A DNA stretch of 54,406 nt from Bacillota bacterium (GTDB lineage Bacteria > Bacillota > Clostridia > Lachnospirales > Cellulosilyticaceae). Shown here piece after piece: positions 8,961 through 18,450 of the stretch; position 1 is the stretch's first letter; each line of letters opens with the position of its first letter. Where the stretch lies: positions 1 through 54,406 of the forward strand of contig JAEZJJ010000003.1 of assembly GCA_023436395.1 (NCBI GenBank). Direction: 5' to 3'. The notes below the pieces were generated by a model. It was not told the origin of the DNA. It saw nothing but the letters and a program-made list of their open reading frames with translations, and did not search any database. The translations under genes were made by a program, and so were the position numbers.

Positions 8961-9107
8961 TCAATGATTACCATAGCCTTCACTTTTGATTGAATGCTTT
9001 TTACTCGTACGATTATGATTTTTTCCTTCTTCAGATGTAAGCGGTGTTTGACCATTACATTTTTTCATACGTACTTCCTTAGGATCAATTTGACTATCTT
9101 TTGCCAT
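8961..9107 (-). CDS. Small hydrophilic protein, 48 aa, unknown function
   Basis: A 48-codon frame on the minus strand starting MAKDSQIDPKEVRMKKCNG and ending KSEGYGNH. An AAGGAG sequence precedes the ATG by about 11 bp. It is rich in Lys, His, Asn and Ser, with no membrane segment. Composition and size recall small spore-associated proteins of Clostridia, but I do not recognise the family. The plus-strand frame over the same bases (8994-9206) has no ribosome site and reads like an antisense shadow, which supports the minus-strand reading. Confidence 0.6.
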   Translation of the reverse strand: MAKDSQIDPKEVRMKKCNGQTPLTSEEGKNHNRTSKKHSIKSEGYGNH

Positions 9108-9202
9108 ATGTTTTTCAACTCCTTTTCAACTAGTTTTTACAAAAAGCATAGAAATTTACATGGTAATTTTTGTTTTTATAGGCGTGATCGAAGGGGTAGA
9201 CG

Positions 9203-9231
9203 TTGAAAGATAATGTTATATCATGTAAAAT
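9203..9231 (+). promoter_or_regulatory. Promoter of the miaB-mutS-mutL-miaA run
   Basis: TTGAAA at 9203-9208 and TAAAAT at 9226-9231 have a 17-bp spacer, 46 bp before the miaB start. The same hexamer pair occurs in the dispersed promoter repeats. Confidence 0.6.
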
Positions 9232-9276
9232 GTAAAAGAAACACCGATTAGAAAAACTCGCTAGGAGGAGAAAGAC

Positions 9277-10689
9277 ATGAGTGAGAGAAAAGTAGTTAAT
9301 GTCTCAACACAAGAAGCTAAGCGTCAAAATGAGATTATTCATATACTTGCACAACATATTAAAGGGAAAGGGCTACAATACTGCATTTCGACTTTTGGTT
9401 GCCAAATGAATGCTAGAGATTCAGAGAAAATCGAAGGGATGCTAGAACAAATTGGTTATACTAAAACAGAAAATGAAGAAGAAGCAGATTTCATTATTTA
9501 TAATACATGTTGTGTTCGTGAAAATGCAGAACTTAAAATTTATGGCCGTTTAGGGGCACTGAAAGGGAGAAGAAAAAAGAATCCAAACTTTATGATTGCC
9601 TTATGTGGTTGTATGATGCAACAAGACATTGTCCTAGATACCCTTAAAAAGAAATTTAACTTTATAGATATTATTTTTGGAACCTATAATATTTATAAAT
9701 TGCCTGAACTTTTACAAACACGTTTAGAAACAAAGCAAAATGTCATTGATATTTGGGATTCATACCAAGATATTGTGGAAGATCTCCCAGACTCTAGAAA
9801 ATATGACTTTAAGGCATGTGTTAATATTATGTATGGTTGTAATAACTTCTGTACGTACTGCATTGTGCCTTATGTAAGAGGAAGAGAGCGTAGTAGACAG
9901 CCAGAAGATATTATTGCTGAAATCAAAGAGCTTGTAGCAGAAGGTGTAAAAGAAATTATGCTCTTAGGGCAAAATGTTAATTCTTATGGGAAAACATTAG
10001 AACAGCCAATAACTTTTGCTCATTTATTAAAACAAATTAATGAGATTGAAGGCTTAAAACGTATTCGTTTTATGACTTCTCATCCAAAAGACTTAAGCGA
10101 TGAACTCATTGAAGTGATGGCAAGCTGTGAGAAGATTTGTCCAAGTGTTCACTTACCATTCCAATCAGGAAGTACAGAAATTCTTAAGAAAATGAATCGT
10201 CATTACACAAAAGAAAGTTACTTAGAATTAGCTGCTAAGATTAAGGCTGCTATTCCTAGAGTAGAGCTAACAACAGATATTATTGTAGGTTTCCCAGGGG
10301 AAACAGAAGAAGATTTCTTAGATACTATGGAAGTGGTAGAAAAAGTACATTATGCAAGTGCCTTTACATTTATTTATTCAAAACGTACAGGAACACCTGC
10401 TGCAACCATGGCAGAGCAAGTGCCTGAAGAGGTAACCAAGGAACGTTTTAATCGCTTAATAGAGCTTGTGAATCACCAATCTGCAGCTACACACCATAAG
10501 TATGTGGGACAAACTGTAGAAGTGCTTCTAGAAGAAGTAAGCAAGCAAGATGTCAATGTTTTAAGCGGTCGTACAGATACAGGATTACTCGTAAATACAC
10601 CAGCACCTAAAGCGTTAGTTGGAGAATTTGTAAAGGTGAAAATTGTAGATCATAAAACCCATTATTTAATTGGAGAGTTGGCGATATAA
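9277..10689 (+). CDS. miaB: tRNA-2-methylthio-N6-dimethylallyladenosine synthase
   Basis: Radical-SAM methylthiotransferase that adds the 2-methylthio group to i6A37 of tRNA. The N-terminal UPF0004 domain has the three cysteines for one cluster (STFGCQMNARDSE, TCCVRENAE and LCGCMMQQ). The radical-SAM motif CNNFCTYCIVPYVRGRERSR holds the CxxxCxxC triad, and a TRAM domain closes the protein. The 470-aa length is normal for Clostridia with their ~30-residue N-terminal extension. AGGAGGAG precedes the ATG. It leads the cluster in which miaA, the enzyme making its substrate, is the fourth gene. Confidence 0.97.
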   Translation: MSERKVVNVSTQEAKRQNEIIHILAQHIKGKGLQYCISTFGCQMNARDSEKIEGMLEQIGYTKTENEEEADFIIYNTCCVRENAELKIYGRLGALKGRRKKNPNFMIALCGCMMQQDIVLDTLKKKFNFIDIIFGTYNIYKLPELLQTRLETKQNVIDIWDSYQDIVEDLPDSRKYDFKACVNIMYGCNNFCTYCIVPYVRGRERSRQPEDIIAEIKELVAEGVKEIMLLGQNVNSYGKTLEQPITFAHLLKQINEIEGLKRIRFMTSHPKDLSDELIEVMASCEKICPSVHLPFQSGSTEILKKMNRHYTKESYLELAAKIKAAIPRVELTTDIIVGFPGETEEDFLDTMEVVEKVHYASAFTFIYSKRTGTPAATMAEQVPEEVTKERFNRLIELVNHQSAATHHKYVGQTVEVLLEEVSKQDVNVLSGRTDTGLLVNTPAPKALVGEFVKVKIVDHKTHYLIGELAI

Positions 10690-10691
10690 AT

Positions 10692-13397
10692 ATGTTAAAA
10701 ACACAAGTAACACCTATGATGGCACAGTATTTAACCATTAAAGAAGAAAATCCAGATTGTCTATTGTTTTTTAGACTGGGAGATTTCTATGAAATGTTTT
10801 TTGAAGATGCCAAAACCTGTTCTAGAGAACTAGAGATTACCCTAACAGGAAAGGACTGTGGATTAGAAGAGAGAGCACCTATGTGTGGGGTGCCCTTTCA
10901 TTCTGCAGAAAATTATATTTCTCGTCTTGTGGAAAAGGGCTATAAAGTGGCTATTTGTGAGCAAATAGAAGATCCTAAACAAGCAAAGGGATTAGTGAAA
11001 CGTGGTGTCATTCGTATTGTGACACCAGGAACAATCTTAGAGGGAGCCACAGTTAGTGAAGGAAAAAACAACTATATTATTAGTATTGTGGGCATAGAGG
11101 GAAGTTATGGCCTGAGCATTTGTGATGTAACCACAGGTGAGTGGTTAGCAACAATGATTACAGGGGAGCAAAGTAAACGTAAACTTTTAGATGAACTGGC
11201 TAAGTTTTCACCTGTTGAGTGCTTGTTATCGGAGAGTTTATATGAAAATCATGAAATCTGTGATTTTATACGCTCTAGGTTTCATTGTTTAATCGAGCAA
11301 ATCCCAGCTCACACCTTAGATGGGACTTTAGCACAACGTATTTTACTCAAGCATTTTAATATTCTTTCTTTAGGTGGCATTGGTTTAAGTGAAAATGGGG
11401 TAGAAACTTTAGCAACAGCTAGTTTACTCGCCTATTTACAAGAAACACAAAAAACAGATTTATCGCATTTAATGACATTATCTATTTATAACGTGGATGC
11501 CTATATGTTGCTGGATATAGCCACAAGGCGTAACCTGGAATTAACAGAGACTTTAAGAGAAAAGAAACGTAAAGGCTCGCTTTTATGGGTATTAGATCAT
11601 ACGAAAACAGCTATGGGCTCTCGTTATATTAGAAAGTGTATTGAACAACCTCTTATCCACTGCGATGAAATCAATCATCGCCTAGAAGCGACTAAGGAAT
11701 TAAAGGAAGCACCCTTATTACGTGCAGACCTCCTTGAAGCCTTAGACCATATTTATGATATAGAGCGCCTTATGAGTAAGGTATCTTTTGGAACTTGTAA
11801 TGCCAAGGATATGCTTGCTTTAAAACAGTCTATTGAAGTACTCCCACAAGTGAAAAACTTACTTGAAAATTGTACATCAGAAGGACTTAAGGGATTAAAT
11901 AGTCAATTAGATGACATGCAGGACTTATATCATCTCATTGATCAGGCGATTATGGAAGAGGCACCTATTTCTGTCCGTGAAGGGAATATGATTAAGTCAG
12001 GGTATAATGAAGAAGTTGATCATTTACGTCAGGTAAAAACGGAAGGTGCTTCTTGGCTGATGGAAATAGAAGCCAGAGAAAAAGAAAAAACAGGTATTAA
12101 GAATCTTAAAATAAAGTATAACAAAGTCTTTGGATACTTTTTAGAAGTCACACAATCTTATAATCATTTAGTACCAGATTACTTTATTCGTAAGCAAACA
12201 CTTTCTAACTGTGAGCGCTATATTACAGAAGAACTGAAAAAGGTGGAGGAAGAAGTACTTGGTGCAGATGATAAGCTTAATTTATTAGAGTATCAGCTTT
12301 TTACAGAAATAAGGGCAATCGTACTAAAAGAAATGCCACGGTTACTACTCGCTTCCACACAAATTGCAGCTTTAGACATGTTTTGTTCTTTTGCAGAGGT
12401 GGCCGATATTTATTGTTATGTAAAGCCAGAGATTACTAAGGGATATGATTTGCAGATTAAAAATGGTCGTCACCCTGTGGTCGAAAAAATGTTAGGAGAA
12501 CAACATTTTATTGCCAATGATGTGGTTTTAGAAAAAGAACATGCAGAAATGATGTTACTTACAGGGCCTAATATGGCAGGTAAATCCACTTACATGCGAC
12601 AAGTCGCACTGATTGTTTTAATGGCTCAAATTGGTAGCTTTGTACCAGCAGAAGCAGCTACTATTGGGGTAGTAGACCGTATCTTTACCCGTGTGGGAGC
12701 TTCTGATGACTTAGCATCAGGCCAAAGTACTTTTATGGTGGAAATGATGGAAGTAGCCAATATTTTACACCATGCCACACCAGATAGTTTATTGATCTTA
12801 GATGAGATTGGAAGAGGGACAAGTACTTTAGATGGGCTTAGTATTGCTTGGTCAATTATTGAGCATATTACAAGTCATATAGGGGCAAAAACTTTATTTG
12901 CAACCCACTACCATGAACTAACGGTTTTAGAAGAGACCATGTCAAATCTTAAAAACTACTGCGTTGCGGTAAAGGAAATAGGAGAAGATATTATTTTCCT
13001 TCATCAAATCATAAAGGGAAGTGTAGATCATAGTTATGGGATTCAAGTTGCTAAACTAGCAGGTGTACCTATCCCTGTCTTAGACCGGGCTAAGGAAATT
13101 TTAAAGCAACTCGATAGCAGTGAAAAACAATTGAGTGCCGCATCTATAGCTCACAGTCAAAACAGTGATGAAATAGTAGATTATAAAGCACAAGGCATTG
13201 CGGAAAGTGAAAATGCTATTTCTACTAAGAAGAAAGCTAAAGAAATAGAAAACAAAGACTTTGGACAACTTAATTTATTTGATCAAGGCAATGATGAAAT
13301 TATCTTGACATTAAAGGAAGTGGATTTGATGAACACCACACCATTTAAAGCTTTAGAAATTTTATATGAATTACAAAGGAAGGTTAAATCTCTATAG
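10692..13397 (+). CDS. mutS: DNA mismatch repair protein MutS
   Basis: Mismatch-recognition ATPase. The N-terminal mismatch-binding domain has the FFRLGDFYEMFFEDA motif carrying the Phe-x-Glu that stacks into mismatched DNA. The C-terminal ATPase shows the Walker A GPNMAGKSTYMRQ, the FMVEMMEV signature, the Walker B LLILDEIGRGTSTLDG and the FATHYHELT switch. The 901-aa length is within the normal range. The gene begins 2 bp after the miaB stop, so it is translationally close-coupled, and it is followed by mutL. Confidence 0.98.
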   Translation: MLKTQVTPMMAQYLTIKEENPDCLLFFRLGDFYEMFFEDAKTCSRELEITLTGKDCGLEERAPMCGVPFHSAENYISRLVEKGYKVAICEQIEDPKQAKGLVKRGVIRIVTPGTILEGATVSEGKNNYIISIVGIEGSYGLSICDVTTGEWLATMITGEQSKRKLLDELAKFSPVECLLSESLYENHEICDFIRSRFHCLIEQIPAHTLDGTLAQRILLKHFNILSLGGIGLSENGVETLATASLLAYLQETQKTDLSHLMTLSIYNVDAYMLLDIATRRNLELTETLREKKRKGSLLWVLDHTKTAMGSRYIRKCIEQPLIHCDEINHRLEATKELKEAPLLRADLLEALDHIYDIERLMSKVSFGTCNAKDMLALKQSIEVLPQVKNLLENCTSEGLKGLNSQLDDMQDLYHLIDQAIMEEAPISVREGNMIKSGYNEEVDHLRQVKTEGASWLMEIEAREKEKTGIKNLKIKYNKVFGYFLEVTQSYNHLVPDYFIRKQTLSNCERYITEELKKVEEEVLGADDKLNLLEYQLFTEIRAIVLKEMPRLLLASTQIAALDMFCSFAEVADIYCYVKPEITKGYDLQIKNGRHPVVEKMLGEQHFIANDVVLEKEHAEMMLLTGPNMAGKSTYMRQVALIVLMAQIGSFVPAEAATIGVVDRIFTRVGASDDLASGQSTFMVEMMEVANILHHATPDSLLILDEIGRGTSTLDGLSIAWSIIEHITSHIGAKTLFATHYHELTVLEETMSNLKNYCVAVKEIGEDIIFLHQIIKGSVDHSYGIQVAKLAGVPIPVLDRAKEILKQLDSSEKQLSAASIAHSQNSDEIVDYKAQGIAESENAISTKKKAKEIENKDFGQLNLFDQGNDEIILTLKEVDLMNTTPFKALEILYELQRKVKSL

Positions 13398-13412
13398 GAG
13401 GTTAACCTTCCT
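13377..13412 (+). other. Hairpin across the mutS stop codon, before mutL
   Basis: An 11-bp perfect inverted repeat (AGGAAGGTTAA and its complement at 13402-13412) spans the last codons of mutS and the intergenic gap. It lacks a clear T run, so it is more likely an mRNA-processing or partial-attenuation hairpin than a full terminator. Confidence 0.45.
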
Positions 13413-13444
13413 CCTTATTATATTCATTAGAAAGGAGGCAGTAA

Positions 13445-15433
13445 ATGAAGGCAATTAAAATATTAGATACCCATACCATTAATAAGATAGCAGCAGGAGA
13501 AGTTGTAGAAAGACCTTGTTCTGTAGTGAAGGAATTAGTAGAAAATAGCATTGATGCCAAAGCCAGCTCTATTACGGTGGAAATCAAAAATGGTGGGATC
13601 GATCTGATTCGTGTGACAGATAATGGGGTAGGCATTCCTAAGGACCAAGTAGAAGTAGCCTTTTTACGTCATGCAACAAGTAAAATAACATCCGCAGAAG
13701 ATTTATATGAAGTCATGAGTCTTGGGTTTAGAGGTGAAGCTTTAGCCAGTATTGCAGCTGTTTCTCATGTGGAGCTTTTAACTAAAGAAGAGAAGGAGTT
13801 AACAGGAAAGCGTATTGAAATAAGTGGAGGGAAAATAGCAACATCAGAAGAGGTAGCCTGCCCAAATGGAACCACTTTTATTATGCGTCATTTATTCTTT
13901 AATGTGCCTGCTAGAAAAGCTTTTTTAAGTAGTAGTAGTTCAGAAGCTGCAAAAATTTCTGATTACATGTATAAACTTGCTTTAGCTCATCCAGAAGTCA
14001 GTTTTAAATATATTCAAAATGGTAAGACTCTATTTACCACATCAGGAGATCATGAGCTCAAACATGCTATCTTAAATATATACGGTAGGGAGTATGCTAA
14101 AAATACATTGGCATGTTTTTATAAAAGTGAAAACATCACCTGCAGTGGCCTAGTTGGTAAACCTATTTTAAATCGCGGCAATCGTAATTACGAACACTTT
14201 TTTATTAATGGTCGTTATATCAAAAGTCAGCTTTTACAGGGCGCCCTAGAAGATGCTTATAAAACGTTAGTCATGGTAGGCAAATTTCCTTTTGCGGTTT
14301 TACACCTCCATTTAGACCCTGCCTTAGTAGATGTTAATGTGCATCCTACCAAATTACAAGTACGTTTTAAAAATCCAGAGACTATTTATAAAGCGGTATA
14401 TGAAGGCGTCATTCACGCCCTAAGAGAAGCTTATTTAGTTCCAAATGTTACAGGGGAGAGTGTTCCTAAGGAAACAAAAATTCAACCTGTTATTGAACAA
14501 GGGGTGATTGATACTTTTTTTGCACCAAGGAAAGAACAGCAAACGGTTACACCAGAAAGTCTTTTAAAACGTGAGGTTACTTTAGTTTCTGAAAAAACTT
14601 CAGAGGATAGGACAGTTAGTCGTTTGTTTGGTGAAAAAGGTCAATCTTCGCCTAATGCTATTCAGGCGTATGAGAAGCAGCTTACCCAAGTTTTTAGGCA
14701 AGACTCCAATGATTTTAGAGTGGCAGAAGAAATAGCAGAAAAACATGAGAATATCATAGAGACAAGTCATATAAACTATGGCATTAGTAGTATTGATGAG
14801 GTTCCTTTGCCACCTAAAGTACAAGAACAAGTTAAGGTGAATACACCCAGTATCAATAAAGAAGATTATCGCATTGTAGGGCAAGTATTTAGAACCTACT
14901 GGCTTATACAGTATCATGAAAAGGTTTTTATTATTGACCAACATGCAGCTCATGAAAGAGTGCTATATGAGCAATTTATGTCAGAATTTAGGGCAAATAA
15001 AGTAGCAAAGCAACTTTTACTGATCCCAGAGACATTAAATGTAACACCTATAGAAGCACAGCTTTTAGAGGAGCATTCGGAAATCTTTCACAACTTAGGA
15101 TTTGACTACGAAAGTTTTGGGGAAAATGCCATTGTGATTAGAGAAGTACCTTTTATTTTAAATGAACCTTTATCTCCAAGTGTCTTTAAGGAAGTATTGG
15201 ATCGCTTAAGTCATGAACAGCTGAAAGATATAAGTGAACTCAAGGCAGAAGCCATTATTCGTATGGCATGCAGGAGTGCGATTAAAGCCCATGATCACAT
15301 TTCAGATGAAGAATGTCATAAGCTCATACATTTATTACTTACCTTAGATAATCCCTTTACTTGTCCTCATGGGCGACCAACTATTGTATCACTGACACAG
15401 GGAGATATCGAAAAGATGTTTAAAAGAATATAG
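13445..15433 (+). CDS. mutL: DNA mismatch repair protein MutL
   Basis: GHKL ATPase that links MutS to strand removal. The N-terminus has IAAGEVVERPCSVVKELVEN, the DNGVGI motif and GFRGEALASIA. After a variable linker (about 350-480) comes the C-terminal dimer/endonuclease domain with DQHAAHERVLYE, ACRSAIKAHD and CPHGRPT, the metal-binding signatures of the nicking MutL found where MutH is absent. AAAGGAGG precedes the start. The 662-aa length is typical. Confidence 0.97.
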   Translation: MKAIKILDTHTINKIAAGEVVERPCSVVKELVENSIDAKASSITVEIKNGGIDLIRVTDNGVGIPKDQVEVAFLRHATSKITSAEDLYEVMSLGFRGEALASIAAVSHVELLTKEEKELTGKRIEISGGKIATSEEVACPNGTTFIMRHLFFNVPARKAFLSSSSSEAAKISDYMYKLALAHPEVSFKYIQNGKTLFTTSGDHELKHAILNIYGREYAKNTLACFYKSENITCSGLVGKPILNRGNRNYEHFFINGRYIKSQLLQGALEDAYKTLVMVGKFPFAVLHLHLDPALVDVNVHPTKLQVRFKNPETIYKAVYEGVIHALREAYLVPNVTGESVPKETKIQPVIEQGVIDTFFAPRKEQQTVTPESLLKREVTLVSEKTSEDRTVSRLFGEKGQSSPNAIQAYEKQLTQVFRQDSNDFRVAEEIAEKHENIIETSHINYGISSIDEVPLPPKVQEQVKVNTPSINKEDYRIVGQVFRTYWLIQYHEKVFIIDQHAAHERVLYEQFMSEFRANKVAKQLLLIPETLNVTPIEAQLLEEHSEIFHNLGFDYESFGENAIVIREVPFILNEPLSPSVFKEVLDRLSHEQLKDISELKAEAIIRMACRSAIKAHDHISDEECHKLIHLLLTLDNPFTCPHGRPTIVSLTQGDIEKMFKRI

Positions 15434-15455
15434 AATGACCAAGAAAGGTAAATAT

Positions 15456-16421
15456 ATGAAAAAACCACTTATTTTAATTGCAGGACCTACTGCTTCTGGC
15501 AAAACAAGTACCAGTGTTCTTTTAGCAAAAGCCATTAATGGGGAAATTATATCTGCTGATTCTATGCAAATCTATAAAGGCATGGATATTGGAACAGCTA
15601 AAGTAAAACCCGAAGAAATGCAAGGGATAAAGCATTATATGATTGATGAATGGGAAGCTGATTTTCCTTGTAGTGTGGCTACCTTTAAAGAACGTGTGAA
15701 AGGTTACTTGGAAGAAATATATCAAAAGGGTAAAATCCCTATCTTAGTAGGTGGCACAGGTTTTTATATTAATGCTATCTTATTTGATACCCAATTTGAA
15801 GAAACCTCACCCAATGAGGACTATAGAAATGCCCTGCAAGAATTTGTTAAGTCGTATGGCCCAGAAAAGCTACATGAAAAGCTAAAGGTAGTGGATCCTC
15901 TAAGTGCTGCCCACATTCATCCTAACAATGTCAAACGTGTGATTAGAGCTTTAGAATACTATGAAGAAACAGGGCAACCTATCTCTGCCCATAATGAAGA
16001 GGAAAAAGAAAAACGTAAGGAGAATGAATCACCTTATGCGTATACCTTTTTTGCATTAGATATGGATCGTAGTAAATTATATGAGCGTATTAACTTAAGG
16101 ATTGATGAAATGGTAGAAGAAGGCCTTGTACAAGAGGTAAAATACTTTTTTGACAAGGGATATAGTGAAGACCTACCTTCTATGAAAGCGATTGGTTACA
16201 AAGAATTCTTTCCTTATTTTAAAGGAGAAGCTAGCTTAGAGGCGTGTATTGAGCAGCTTAAGAAAAATACAAGACACTATGCCAAAAGACAGATGACTTG
16301 GTTTAGACACCAAGCTTCCCCTATCTTCTTAAATGTTGATCAGCTAGGATTTAATACAGAGGCAATTGTAGCAGAAATGCTCTCAAAAATAAATCCAAAT
16401 AATACCTATTTAAAAGTATAA
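15456..16421 (+). CDS. miaA: tRNA dimethylallyltransferase
   Basis: Adds the isopentenyl group to A37 of tRNAs reading UNN codons, giving i6A, the substrate of MiaB. The P-loop GPTASGKT is near the N-terminus, followed by ISADSMQIYKGMDIGTAK, LVGGTGFYINA and the C-terminal TRHYAKRQMTWFR. I take ATG 15456 (MKKPLILIAGPTASGKT), with GAAAGG 6-8 bp upstream; an in-frame ATG at 15435 sits 2 bp after the mutL stop and has no ribosome site. hfq follows about 130 bp later, the common bacterial order miaA-hfq. Confidence 0.96.
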   Translation: MKKPLILIAGPTASGKTSTSVLLAKAINGEIISADSMQIYKGMDIGTAKVKPEEMQGIKHYMIDEWEADFPCSVATFKERVKGYLEEIYQKGKIPILVGGTGFYINAILFDTQFEETSPNEDYRNALQEFVKSYGPEKLHEKLKVVDPLSAAHIHPNNVKRVIRALEYYEETGQPISAHNEEEKEKRKENESPYAYTFFALDMDRSKLYERINLRIDEMVEEGLVQEVKYFFDKGYSEDLPSMKAIGYKEFFPYFKGEASLEACIEQLKKNTRHYAKRQMTWFRHQASPIFLNVDQLGFNTEAIVAEMLSKINPNNTYLKV

Positions 16422-16548
16422 TCCTTAAAAACTTAGGCTATAATTACAATATGTTATTGCAAAATTATGTAATTTACTAGACAAGCAATAAAATATAATA
16501 TACAATGAAATCAATTCATTTCAATCCTTTAGGAGGGGAAAATCGACT

Positions 16549-16776
16549 ATGAGTAAAGTGATTAATTTACAGGATGTGTTATTGAACCAACTTAGAAAAG
16601 ATAAAATTTCAATTATTGTATTCCTTACGAATGGATTCCAACTTAAGGGAATTATTAAAGGATTTGATAATTTTGTTGTGATTCTAGAAAGTGAAGGGAA
16701 ACAACAAATGATTTATAAACATGCAATTTCGACTTTAGTACCATCAAAGCCAGTTAATTTAAATGCAGCAGAGTAA
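16549..16776 (+). CDS. hfq: RNA-binding protein Hfq
   Basis: Sm-like hexameric RNA chaperone of 75 aa. The Sm1 region shows DVLLNQLRKDKISIIVFLTNGFQLKGIIKGFDNFVVIL and the Sm2 region shows QQMIYKHAISTLVPSK, with the YKHA motif of bacterial Hfq. AGGAGGGG precedes the ATG. It is separated from miaA by about 130 AT-rich bases that may hold its own promoter, and is followed by a terminator. Confidence 0.97.
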   Translation: MSKVINLQDVLLNQLRKDKISIIVFLTNGFQLKGIIKGFDNFVVILESEGKQQMIYKHAISTLVPSKPVNLNAAE

Positions 16777-16853
16777 TTATGCATTGAGTATCAATGGATG
16801 TAGTTATTAGTAGACTGCATATTCTAATGTGAAAATTTGTCCTATGCATATAA

Positions 16854-16913
16854 TGGCAACAAATGATTTTTGGGCGAAAAGAGCCGAATCACTTGTTGTC
16901 ATTTTTATTTTTT
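16854..16913 (+). terminator. Terminator after hfq
   Basis: A 7-bp GC-containing stem (TGGCAAC/GTTGTCA with one wobble) extends inward through AATGATT and GGGC/GCC. A long T-rich run follows (ATTTTTATTTTTT). Confidence 0.75.
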
Positions 16914-16965
16914 GGAGGCAAATTACGGAAAAAGAATAGAATCCATATAATGAGGGGGTCTAATT

Positions 16966-17307
16966 GTGGAAAATACTTTTTGTGAAGTCAAATTATTTCA
17001 GGTAAAACCAGATAAGTTGGATGAATTTGAAAAACTGATGGCTATTGTTGCAGAGGAGCAAAAACAGCAAAAGGGTTGTATTGATATTAAGTATCTAAAA
17101 AGGTTTTATATCTTTGACGATATTAAAGAGCAACCAAGAGAGCTTACTAAGATCGTTAAATGTGTAAAATATTTTTCTTACTGGGACTTTGACAGTTTAG
17201 AAAATTATTCAAATGCAACCCATTGGTTTTTTGAAAAATATTCAAAGGAAATATTTAAACTGTTAATTATGCCTTTTGACATAAATTGTGGGTATTCAAT
17301 CTATTAG
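16966..17307 (+). CDS. Hypothetical protein, possibly a dimeric alpha/beta-barrel (ABM-like)
   Basis: 113 aa starting at GTG 16966 with GAGGGGG about 9 bp upstream. The opening pattern (EVKLFQVKPDKLDEFEKLMAIVAEEQ...KGCIDIKYLKRF) follows the strand-helix-strand layout of ABM/dimeric alpha-beta-barrel proteins. I cannot identify a substrate or subfamily. It is between the hfq terminator and a truncated membrane gene, and no operon partner is evident. Confidence 0.55.
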   Translation: MENTFCEVKLFQVKPDKLDEFEKLMAIVAEEQKQQKGCIDIKYLKRFYIFDDIKEQPRELTKIVKCVKYFSYWDFDSLENYSNATHWFFEKYSKEIFKLLIMPFDINCGYSIY

Positions 17308-17339
17308 CTCATGCAGCTTAAAGGTAGTAGTGTAGTGGA

Positions 17340-17693
17340 TTGGTAAATTTGAATTTAGCATTTGTTATGCCAATGATGAGTTCAGGAATTAATATTCCTA
17401 CATATTTGCAAATTGGCCAATGGCCGTCAGCGTTAATGACAATAGATTATCTTGGTTGGGGATACTTTGTGGGTGCTGCTTTCTTGGCATCATCAGTTGC
17501 TGTAGCTATACAAAATTCACTTTTAAAATATACATTATTTGTTTGTGGCATTTTATGTCTAATAGGTTTAGTGGGGACTGTAACTATTCATGCAAATTTC
17601 TGGTATATTGCTCCAATTGGCTATGAAATAGGATCAACAATTGTTTGCATTGAATTAATCATTTTAAATAACTCTCAAGTAAAACAAAACTAG
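17340..17693 (+). pseudogene. Membrane protein, N-terminally truncated remnant
   Basis: The open frame begins only after a stop at 17328-17330, and the only start available is TTG at 17340 without a ribosome site. The translation has three hydrophobic segments and IDYLGWGYFVGAAFLASS, which resembles the C-terminal half of ~220-aa multi-helix membrane proteins of Firmicutes. I infer that the first half is missing. The stop codon and final LNNSQVKQN look intact. It could instead be a real short membrane protein using TTG. Confidence 0.45.
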
Positions 17694-18044
17694 ATCAAAT
17701 TACTACATAGTACATGAAAATATTTATTATTATCTAATAATTGTGTTTCGCGAACAGTTTAGCTTTATAAAAATAATTTAATAGAGAATTTCTCTTTTTT
17801 ATGCTTCTGCTTGTACTAAAGTAGATGAATAATAAAAAATTAATCATGTCACCAAGAGACAATAGATCAGATAACAACTATAGGGTAGCAAAAGATATTT
17901 AAGATAATGAAATATAGTCTTTTAAAAGATACTCAATAGGATAATATATAAAATATTAAAAAAACTTTCGAAATACTATAGTGAGATTAAAGTTGTTTAA
18001 GAGGACGTTTATAAATGATCAAGTCTAATGTAGGAGGAAGAAAT
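17694..18044 (+). other. Gene-free AT-rich stretch with the TTTCGCGAA repeat
   Basis: No convincing gene is present. The stretch holds a copy of a 25-nt repeat (17737-17761) centred on the palindrome TTCGCGAA, which recurs exactly at 22261-22285 and partially at 35365-35374. An 18-codon frame (17848-17904) is too short and lacks a ribosome site. Confidence 0.5.
17737..17761 (+). repeat. TTTCGCGAA intergenic repeat, copy 1
   Basis: 25 nt identical to 22261-22285, with looser similarity extending about 10 nt to either side (TTATTATC before, TTTATA after). The core TTCGCGAA is a GC-rich palindrome in otherwise AT-rich DNA, and the flanks are nearly symmetric (TGT...ACA). It may be an operator or a mobile-element footprint. 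Confidence 0.6.
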
Positions 18045-18359
18045 ATGGAAGAACATTTAGTAACATTTGAGAAGATTAAATGGGTAAATGCATGTGAAGG
18101 AATGCGTTATAAGAGGTATGAAAAAGATAGTAAGGTGATACGTATGATTGAACTAACAGATAGTTATTGTGAATTAGAATGGTGCATGAATGGACATATA
18201 GGAATAATTGTAGAAGGAAAGTTTAGAGTAGAATTTGAAAAACATGTTGAGGATTTTAACGTAGGTGATATAGTATTTATTCCTGGTGGAGAACAACATA
18301 AGCATAAAGCTTCTGTTCCAAGTGGAAAAAGAATGAGAATGTTATCCTTTGAACTGTAA
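18045..18359 (+). CDS. Cupin domain protein
   Basis: 104 aa. A single small cupin barrel: CMNGHIGIIVEGKFRVEF forms motif 1 and GDIVFIPGGEQHKHKA forms motif 2, with His residues suited to metal binding in the second motif. I start at ATG 18045 (MEEHLVTFEK), with a perfect AGGAGGA 8 bp upstream, rather than the in-frame ATG at 18015. It is monocistronic. Substrate unknown. Confidence 0.75.
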   Translation: MEEHLVTFEKIKWVNACEGMRYKRYEKDSKVIRMIELTDSYCELEWCMNGHIGIIVEGKFRVEFEKHVEDFNVGDIVFIPGGEQHKHKASVPSGKRMRMLSFEL

Positions 18360-18450
18360 TTAATTAGGAAAAAATAGCCCTAAATGTATAGAGACTCTAA
18401 GAGTAAGGCAATACTCCATATAACAAAAATCCCGTAGAAAGGATTGATAT

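Noticed and set aside
8994..9206. A 70-codon plus-strand gene
   Set aside because: No ribosome site, biased toward Phe/Cys/Arg as in antisense frames, and it overlaps a better-supported minus-strand gene.
17848..17904. An 18-codon frame beginning MSPRDNRSDN, like the start of a small spore protein
   Set aside because: Too short, no ribosome site, and no continuation in another frame that I could find.
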